62,604 nt of DNA from Dicyema japonicum (lineage: Eukaryota > Dicyemida > Rhombozoa > Dicyemidae), in assembly GCA_011109175.1 (NCBI GenBank), contig RDEW01000016.1, positions 737,592-800,195 on the forward strand, read 5' to 3'. Positions 56,725 to 62,604 of this stretch are shown one piece after another (the first letter of the stretch is position 1; each line of letters opens with the position of its first letter). The position numbers were made by a program, and so were the translations under genes. Below the pieces are notes generated by a model. The model saw only the letters and a program-made list of their open reading frames with translations. It ran no database searches and was not told where the DNA came from.

Positions 56725-57022
56725 ATAATAACGGCCTTTTCACGGGAGCCATAATATTTATAGCTCCGCATAGGCAGGTCACACACTTTATTTAAGTAAA
56801 GAACAGTTAATTTTAACTAATCGTATCTTCACTTCTTTTTTCTTTTTATTGTGTGTGGGTCCTTTCTAGACAATCCAGTTCTGCAGTGAGAATCCACTGA
56901 TGACGGCGTCACTCGTAAAACCCTATCTGCATCGTAGATGCGTGGAGCCTTTTACCAGGTGAACAGCAGCGAGAATCGAACCCGTAACCTAAACCACTTT
57001 AGCCCGACACCTAATCACTATC
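56725..57022 (-). mobile_element. tRNA-derived SINE, copy 4
   Basis: Minus strand: head with TAGGTGTCGGGCTAAAGTGG and B box GGGTTCGATTC (about 56989-56979), body GTTCACCTGGTAAAAGG, GACGCCGTCATCAGTGG, GAACTGGATTGTC, TACGATTAGTTAAAATTAAC, then the hairpin GCGGAGCTATAAATATTATG, GCTCCCG and a TTATTATTATT tail. The A box is truncated by sequence divergence at the start. Confidence 0.92.
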
Positions 57023-57239
57023 GAGAGCGTAAATACGAATCAAATATGAAAACTGCCAGTAGTTGTTAACTGTTAGATTTCGCGTTAAATAATTGTTTTA
57101 GATTAAAAAAAATAGCACGTTATTTATTTAGGCTCAGTTATGTTGTATAGTTTAGATGTCCCTAAAATGTAAATCATATCTATTTAATTTTATTTAAGAC
57201 GATAAACTAAAATTGACCATTTTTTGAAGTATGAAGATA

Positions 57240-57486
57240 TTTTATCTATTTTAGATGAACTCAGTTATCTGATAGCGCGCAATTGAGTGTCTTTAAGAAA
57301 TGGCTTAATTTGGATCTTGTTTCATTGTCAAATAAAACGATTTTTCGACAAATTAAGGAACTATCAAATAATATCAAAAATCAACTAGAAGTGCGTTTGC
57401 ACAATGTTGAAGGAATTGCATTTCAAATTGACGAATCTATAGATTTCGAAGGATCTACTAGTATTCGTAATATTTCTTTTCAATGA
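57240..57486 (+). pseudogene. hAT (ZBED-like) transposase fragment
   Basis: ORF at 57283-57486: LVSLSNKTIFRQIKELSNNI, then VEGIAFQIDESIDFEG. This corresponds to VPLSNNTISRRIQAMAGDI in the relic at 31450-34125 and continues into the FAIQxDES block of ZBED5-type transposases. Truncated on both sides. Confidence 0.75.
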
Positions 57487-57604
57487 TATTATTGAAGAAA
57501 TGTGAATAATTGGAGTAAATTGTACGGGCGAAATATATTTAATGCTATTAACAATTATTTTTTCTTATACAGAGCAGAAACGTGGCACGTCACACCTCTC
57601 CATA

Positions 57605-58262
57605 ACTTTATTGTAATAATAATAATAACACGAGACCAAGCTAACTAATCACGTGATCTCAGCTCGCTCATCTTGGCCTGATGCTTTTCCCTTTTCCCCA
57701 TACAAGCCGTGATTTTTTTAGTCTTTATCCGGCTAGCCTCGACAGAGTAGAATGCGTTGTGGAAATCTACAAAGCAAAGAACAGTCTTCATGTGTCCCGG
57801 CCATCGCAAACTATATCGTATAAAGTCAATGCAAATAAGTGGGTCGAAGAGACCTCTCCAGTTTAAAACCATGTTGAAATAACAAGTCCAGGAGGAAATT
57901 GTGGTTTTCGCAGAACCAGCCATTCTAGAATTTTCGACAACGAACACAATAACGCGACCGGTCTGTATAAAGCTAAAGTCCTTCTTCACTTTACCGGGTT
58001 TCAATATTGGCCGTATGTGGGCAAGCTGGAATATAATTTTTGTTATGTAGTGGTTAAAAATTTTCGTTAATGCAGCGATTCCATTGTCTCACAGATTCTT
58101 TGGAGGATCATCGGGATCTTATCCGATCCGTTAAAATAGGTTGTTTTAATGCCTTTCAATGCATATCTCACATCGTCTTCAGTAACGTGAATCGCATCCG
58201 GTTTACTGAGATATTTCGCGTTTACATCCGACTTCTTATTCTCCTTATGGGATATTTTCACA
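57605..58262 (-). pseudogene. Internally deleted LINE
   Basis: Minus strand: VTEDDVRYALKGIK (about 58180), MKPGKVKKDFSF, VLCFVDFHNAFYSVEAS (motif A, about 57770-57730). It then jumps straight to the C-terminal KKITACMGKREKHQAKMSEL, leaving out motifs B and C. The 3' end has GAGATCACGTGATTAG ... TTGGTCTCGTG and a TTATTATTATTATTAC tail at 57608. Confidence 0.8.
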
Positions 58263-58429
58263 TAGTATTTTATTAGATAATTTTAGTCATGTTAAAAAAT
58301 AAAAAATGTCTAATCTATATTTTTAAATCGTGGTTTCGAAACTTTATTGTTTTATCTTATCCGTAGTTGGTGCTGACATCTCTAATTTTTTGGTTGAAGT
58401 GGTGACGACATCTCTATTGAAAAATGTCT

Positions 58430-58865
58430 GAAACGCACTGAAAATAACATCTTTCAATGTAAGAGAGATCAACAAGGAGTGGAAAAGAAACCTGTTATGT
58501 TTGGATCTGGGGAGATTTGGTGCAAATGTGAGATTACTACAAGAGAAAAAAGTACAGGCTGGAATAGACGAGCTACATGGAAACTATAGACTCATTTTAC
58601 TACCATCGTAATCAAGACATTATGGACAGATATTTGCCGTGCACAAGAAACTTATTCGTGGGATACGTCAGAGTTGGAGTGTTAACGACATAATCAGCAT
58701 ACTGCAAATACAATTTGCGGTTAAACGTATCATTCTCATCAGAGAACAAGACTTTGCATAAGGCTGAATTTGTTAAACCGCCTAATGTCATTACAAATAC
58801 GATCCCAAGGATATATTTATATATACGGATGAACTACTGAAACCCGATCATTCAGAGAACAAGAC
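58430..58865 (+). pseudogene. LINE EEP-endonuclease fragment
   Basis: Plus strand: SLNVREINKEWKRNLLCLDL-like start with LLQEKKVQAGIDELHGNYR and LILLPS-stop, SRHYGQIFAVHKK, then VNDIISILQIQF. It is the same family as 1-303 (LILLPS, HYGQGFAVHK). It stops just short of the tail of the next LINE, which lies on the opposite strand. Confidence 0.8.
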
Positions 58866-58884
58866 TATATTAATTATTATTATT

Positions 58885-61345
58885 ATTTATTTATTTTTAT
58901 TTAATAACCCCGAAAAGGGAACACCAAGAAAGAAGGAGTAATCCAACTAATTAAGTGATCCCGGTACGCCTCAACAAGATCGAGAGGTTTTTCCTGTGTT
59001 CCTCCAGAGTACCCACGGCTTTCCTGAAGAAACGACGATCATCTTTCATTAGGGTTTGAAGAGGAGTGGGGTTTTCCCCCAAATTTCGTGTATTTGAAGC
59101 CTTTAGCCTTGAATGGAAGAAACGACTTGTTTCTTAGCCACACAGACAGATGAAGCCGGAGCCATTATTTTTGATTGCGGCGTGGTCAAGCATTGGAGGG
59201 AAAAGATCGGGGGGTAGATTTGTTTGACGTGCTAGTTTTCCAATTAGGGTATTGATCTTGAATGAATTTGATATCGAAGCTCCATAGGCCCATGAGGCAC
59301 AGGCGTACTCAATCGTCGGTTTTAGGAGTTGATTGAACTCGACGAGGGCGCATTCCTGTGAAGGTTTGGACTTCAAGAGCGGTTTGATAATATTAAGTTT
59401 CCTGAGACCCTTTGTCATAACGTTNTGAATTTGATATCGAAGCTCCATAGGCCCATGAGGCACAGGCGTACTCAATCGTCGGTTTTAGGAGTTGATTGAA
59501 CTCGACGAGGGCGCATTCCTGTGAAGGTTTGGACTTCAAGAGCGGTTTGATAATATTAAGTTTCCTGAGACCCTTTGTCATAACGTTTTTCACATGTTGA
59601 GAAAATGACATCAAAGGGTCAAATGTCACTCCCAGGATAGTTGGACGAGTCTGTAGTGGTAAGGAGTCTCCAAAAATGTTCAAATCAAGTGTATGTTTTT
59701 CTTTTCTGTCCGTGGTGAAAATTGTATATGTTGATTTGTCCCTGGATACGGAGAGACGATTCAACTTCAACCAGGCTCCCAGGTCGTCAATATGTGACTG
59801 AAGCTCTGATTTTGCTGTACCCACGTATTTGTTCCTGCTAGCAATGATTAGGTCGTCAGCATAAGTGAGAAGCATTGAATCTGGTCCTCCAGGGCAGGGT
59901 AAATCGTTGAGGAACAAGTTGAATAATGCCGGAGAAAGGGGCGATCCTTGAGGGACGCCATTTGGTAGGAGACGGGACCTCGATCTGGCGTGGCCTATAC
60001 AGACACGTCCTCTTCTTCCGATGAGAAAATTGGCTATCCATCTTTTCAAATCCGTCTGAATGGTGGTGTCAAAAACCTTCTTCGTGAGTAATATTCTCGA
60101 GACAGAATCGAACCCCTTCTGGATATCCAGGGAAACCATTATTGTCCGTAGATGGCGTTTCGGTACGTTGAACCCTTCTGATATAAATTGAGACAGTGAA
60201 GTCAAATGTGTCGTAGTTGAACGCTCACATTTGAAACCATGTTGAAAGTGGCAGTCGGGCAAATGGGGTTTAATTTTCCAGAGTACGAGTTTCTCCATTA
60301 GGCGCGATAATGCGCACGTTAATGAAATTGGACGGTAGGAAGAAGGTAAGGTTTTCGGTTTTCCTGGTTTTAGTACGGGTATTATAAGTGAGTTTTTCCA
60401 TTTGCATGGGATGACGTTCATGTTAGAAGACAAATTAAAAATTGACGTAATTGATTTGATTGCAGCATTACCAAGGTGTTTTAACAAAATTCCCGGGATG
60501 CCGTCAGGTCCACACGTAAAAGATCTCTTCATCGATCTTATAGCCTGTGTGACCTCGGCATGCGTAAACAGATTGATCCATGAAGTTGGTTTAGGCACTA
60601 AATTCCGAAAGTGACAAGAATGGGATTTCGAGAAGTCCTTGTGGCTTATGGATGCGTAATATTTCATTAGGTTGTTAACTTGCACAGTATTTGGAGCAGA
60701 AAAAGATTCTGATTCATCTGATAAGTTTAGCTTGATTCGACGAATAGTTTTCCATAAAAGACTCGTGGATTTCATATGTCCAATAGATGATAATAGGCGC
60801 TTCCACGCCCTATCTTTCTTTTCTCTGATGAGCTTTGTAATTCTCTGATTTAAGCATTTTATATTTTGCAAATCAGAAGAGGTTTGCAGATGATTCATCT
60901 TCAGGGAGTTTCTTTGTTTGATGAGGAGACGAGTCTCCGAGTCCAGAGTAGGCTTGTAGGATTTATATACTGCACGTGGTACAAACAACTTTTCAGCTTG
61001 AAGGATTACATGGTTTAGATGGTCCACTGCTTTGTCGATGGAGCAAAATGAGGTGGGATCAATGTGTATTAGGTTATTGTCAATGAAGAGCTTGAAATTC
61101 GACCAGTCAGCTTTCTTGTAGACCTTGAAGGTTGCTTTAATTCTACGCGAGTTATTGAATCGGCTCAGTTTTAATATAATCGGATTATGATCACTATAAA
61201 AATCGTAGGAGACGTTCCATGAAATCTTCGGGGCAATCCTAGAGGAAGCAATGGATATGTCGGGGGAGGTTGGGTTGTCATTTCTTCGGATAGGTGTCCT
61301 TGTGAACACATTCGGGTGATTCAGATTCACCATTTTTTCGAGAGA
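58885..61345 (-). mobile_element. EEP-RT LINE with nearly intact RT
   Basis: An open frame from 61333 through the RT (646 codons before the gap artefact). It starts inside the EEP: SPDISIASSRIAPK, YSDHNPIILKL. RT: FTCGPDGIPGILLKHL, IPVLKPGKPKTLP, SYRPISLTCALSRLMEK, FQHGFKCERSTT, VSLDIQKGFDSVSRIL, NGVPQGSPLSPALFNLF, LLTYADDLIIASR, TILGVTFDPLMSF, PTIEYACASWAYG. After one TAG the frame continues to RRTGIT-stop at the stem-loop GGGATCACTTAATTAG ... TTGGTGTTCCC, then a TTATTAAATAAAAATAAATAA tail. Its 5' truncation point lies on the tail of the LINE at 61370. Confidence 0.93.
59263..59587. other. Assembly artefact: 162-bp duplication around a single N
   Basis: Bases 59263-59424 and 59426-59587 are identical and separated by one N. 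Collapsing them restores one continuous RT frame (KGLRKLNIIKPLLKSKPS occurs twice otherwise). Same signature as at 30844-31003. Confidence 0.93.
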
Positions 61346-61369
61346 GTCGATAATTAAATATTAAATTAA

Positions 61370-62014
61370 ATTATTAACCCCGGCTTCGCCAGCAAGTGGG
61401 AAGCCGGCGACCATCAGAGAGAGTGCAGTCCGGACAGGCCGCTCCCAGAGATCCTCGACTTTTGCATCCGGTGGTCCAGGGAGGGAAAAAGGTCCCGAAC
61501 TACTCTGCCAGCCAGAAAAGGGTGGTGTCCACATCGTAGGCGAGCCAGTCCGATTCTGATCTTCCTCGGGAGCGATTGTTCCGTTGGACTGATATCAGGG
61601 GGGAAGCGCTCCAAGACTTTGTTATATTTAAGTGTCCTAATGGCCCGTGTTGAGATGAAATCATGGATTCATCTCAACACGGACAAGGCTCTTCGACAAG
61701 GCTCTTTGTAGGTCAAAGAGGGTCCTGCGTATGTATCTGCGGTTATTGTTAGTTAGCAGAGCGTGAACTGGGTGATTCGGGTCGAACGACTGCCGTAGGA
61801 ATTGTAAATTACGCATTTCCAGGTGGTCATAGAGAGGGAGGATTTTCGACTCCCAATGTAAATGGTCGGTGGGGGTTGACTTTAAGCAGCCAGTTATTAT
61901 TCTCAGCGCCGAGTTTTGCACTTTCTGCAGTTCTTGAAAAAGACAAAAATAAACAATTTGTTCTAACACACACTTGAGTCCGAAATTAACTCTATATCTT
62001 TTTCTAATAGACAA
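61370..62014 (-). mobile_element. Jockey-like LINE C-terminus with its own 3' stem-loop
   Basis: Minus strand: ELQKVQNSALRIITGCLKS, TDHLHWESKILPLYDHLEMR, NLQFLRQSFDPNHPVHALL (62014-61661), then in another frame IGLARLRCGHHPFLAG (61560-61500). The 3' end has a perfect 8-bp stem CCGGCTTC/GAAGCCGG (61380-61407) followed by GGGTTAATAATTTAATTTAA. The stem sequence is unrelated to the GATCAC stem of the EEP-RT LINEs, but the layout (hairpin, GGGTTAATAA, AT tail) is the same. Confidence 0.8.
61646..61681. repeat. 14-bp perfect hairpin inside the LINE
   Basis: CGTGTTGAGATGAA (61646-61659) and its exact complement (61668-61681) enclose 8 bases. It lies near the end of the 62014-61661 frame, and its second arm duplicates LINE coding (RVEMN) in reverse, so it looks like a small inverted duplication that also breaks the frame. 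Confidence 0.8.
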
Positions 62015-62084
62015 TTAACACCTAGAAGTCTTTTAGTCTCCATAGTCTTATCCCTCATCATTTTATCCATATTTTTCTGCGAGT

Positions 62085-62604
62085 TTAATATTATAATGAA
62101 AATCAAAGATTAGAACCTACACAAATTTTAGTCCCAAATTTTTTTATACCTTTGTATTGTTATCCAAAATTCCCAGCGAGTTAATTCATATATTAAAAAT
62201 CAACAATTAGAACCGACACAAATTTTAGTCTTAAATTCTTTTTATATTTTTGTATTGTTATCCAAAATTACCAGCGAGTTAATTCATATATTGAAAATGA
62301 ACAAAAGTTTTATACCTTTGTATTGTTATCCAAAATTCTTAGCGTGTTAATTCATATATTGAAAATGAAGAAATAGTTTTATACCTTTGTATTGTGATCT
62401 ATAATTCCCTACGAGTTAATTCATACAATGAAAATCAAGAATTAGTACCCTCACTTATTTTAGTCTCAAATTCTTTTTATATCTTGGTATTGTAATCCAA
62501 AATTCCCAGTCAGTTAATTCATATATTGAAAATCAACAATTAAACCTACACAAATTTTAGTCTAAAATTCTTTTTATACCTTTGTATTGTGATCCAAAAT
62601 TCCC
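62085..62604. repeat. Minisatellite with long (97-98 bp) and short (68-70 bp) units
   Basis: The anchor TTTGTATTGT recurs at about 62151, 62249, 62317, 62387, 62484 and 62581, giving periods of 98, 68, 70, 97 and 97. Units share CCAAAATTCCCAGCGAG, TTAATTCATATATTG and TTTTTATACC. Short units lack an internal block of about 29 bp containing ACACAAATTTTAGTC. The array continues past the window edge. Confidence 0.93.

Noticed and set aside
62085-62604. A CRISPR-like repeat array
   Set aside because: Units are 70-98 bp, contiguous and without unique spacers. It is a eukaryotic minisatellite.

Overview
Organism. This is a eukaryotic nuclear scaffold from a metazoan. Seven or eight host genes can be assembled by removing GT-AG introns of only about 20-25 bp, occasionally up to 32 bp. 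The host genes include synaptotagmin-1, STT3, the aspartate/glutamate carrier, pelota, TIM22 and POMP. Introns this short, an AT-rich background and genes packed tens of bases apart are what I know from dicyemid mesozoans. I infer a dicyemid or a similarly reduced animal, but the sequence alone does not prove it. Two N-gaps (30914-30933 and 59425) are flanked by duplicated sequence and look like scaffolding artefacts.

Host genes. POMP (5382-5713, +) and pelota (5751-7059, -) converge with 37 bp between their stop codons. A possible proteasome beta-type gene lies at 13335-14040 (+). TIM22 is at 27752-28336 (+). An LRR/EF-hand protein of LRRC74 type is at 35404-36997 (-). The Ca-binding mitochondrial aspartate/glutamate carrier is at 39459-41473 (+). 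Synaptotagmin-1 is at 49222-50482 (+). The oligosaccharyltransferase subunit STT3 is at 52977-55280 (+), with one in-frame stop and one frameshift.

Mobile DNA. Most of the rest is transposon. (1) EEP-endonuclease LINEs, two with 2A-like peptides upstream of the endonuclease. Their 3' ends share a stem-loop that overlaps the stop codon and is followed by a TAA-rich tail. (2) Other LINE families: jockey-like, a YADD family with a C-terminal ARWxxFGHxLRM block, R2-like relics, and a family with an N-terminal PHD finger, an RT, a CCHC knuckle and a C-terminal restriction-like endonuclease. (3) Four copies of a tRNA-derived SINE. (4) DNA transposons: a Ginger-like element with its own ultra-short introns, two Tigger/pogo elements with clear TIRs and TA duplications plus a third relic, several hAT/ZBED relics, a hAT MITE with an 8-bp TSD, and a MITE with a 9-bp TSD. 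(5) Short LINE-tail elements of about 100-190 bp with their own TSDs. (6) A minisatellite at the right edge.

Layout. The insertions are nested, so order can be read. A mini LINE tail sits in the Ginger element, which sits in a LINE at 7930-11012. A LINE sits in Tigger-2, which sits in a SINE at 44815-47925. Tigger-1 sits in a hAT transposase at 31450-34125. Several LINEs follow the tail of another element head-to-tail. The host genes survive as compact islands between these layers.
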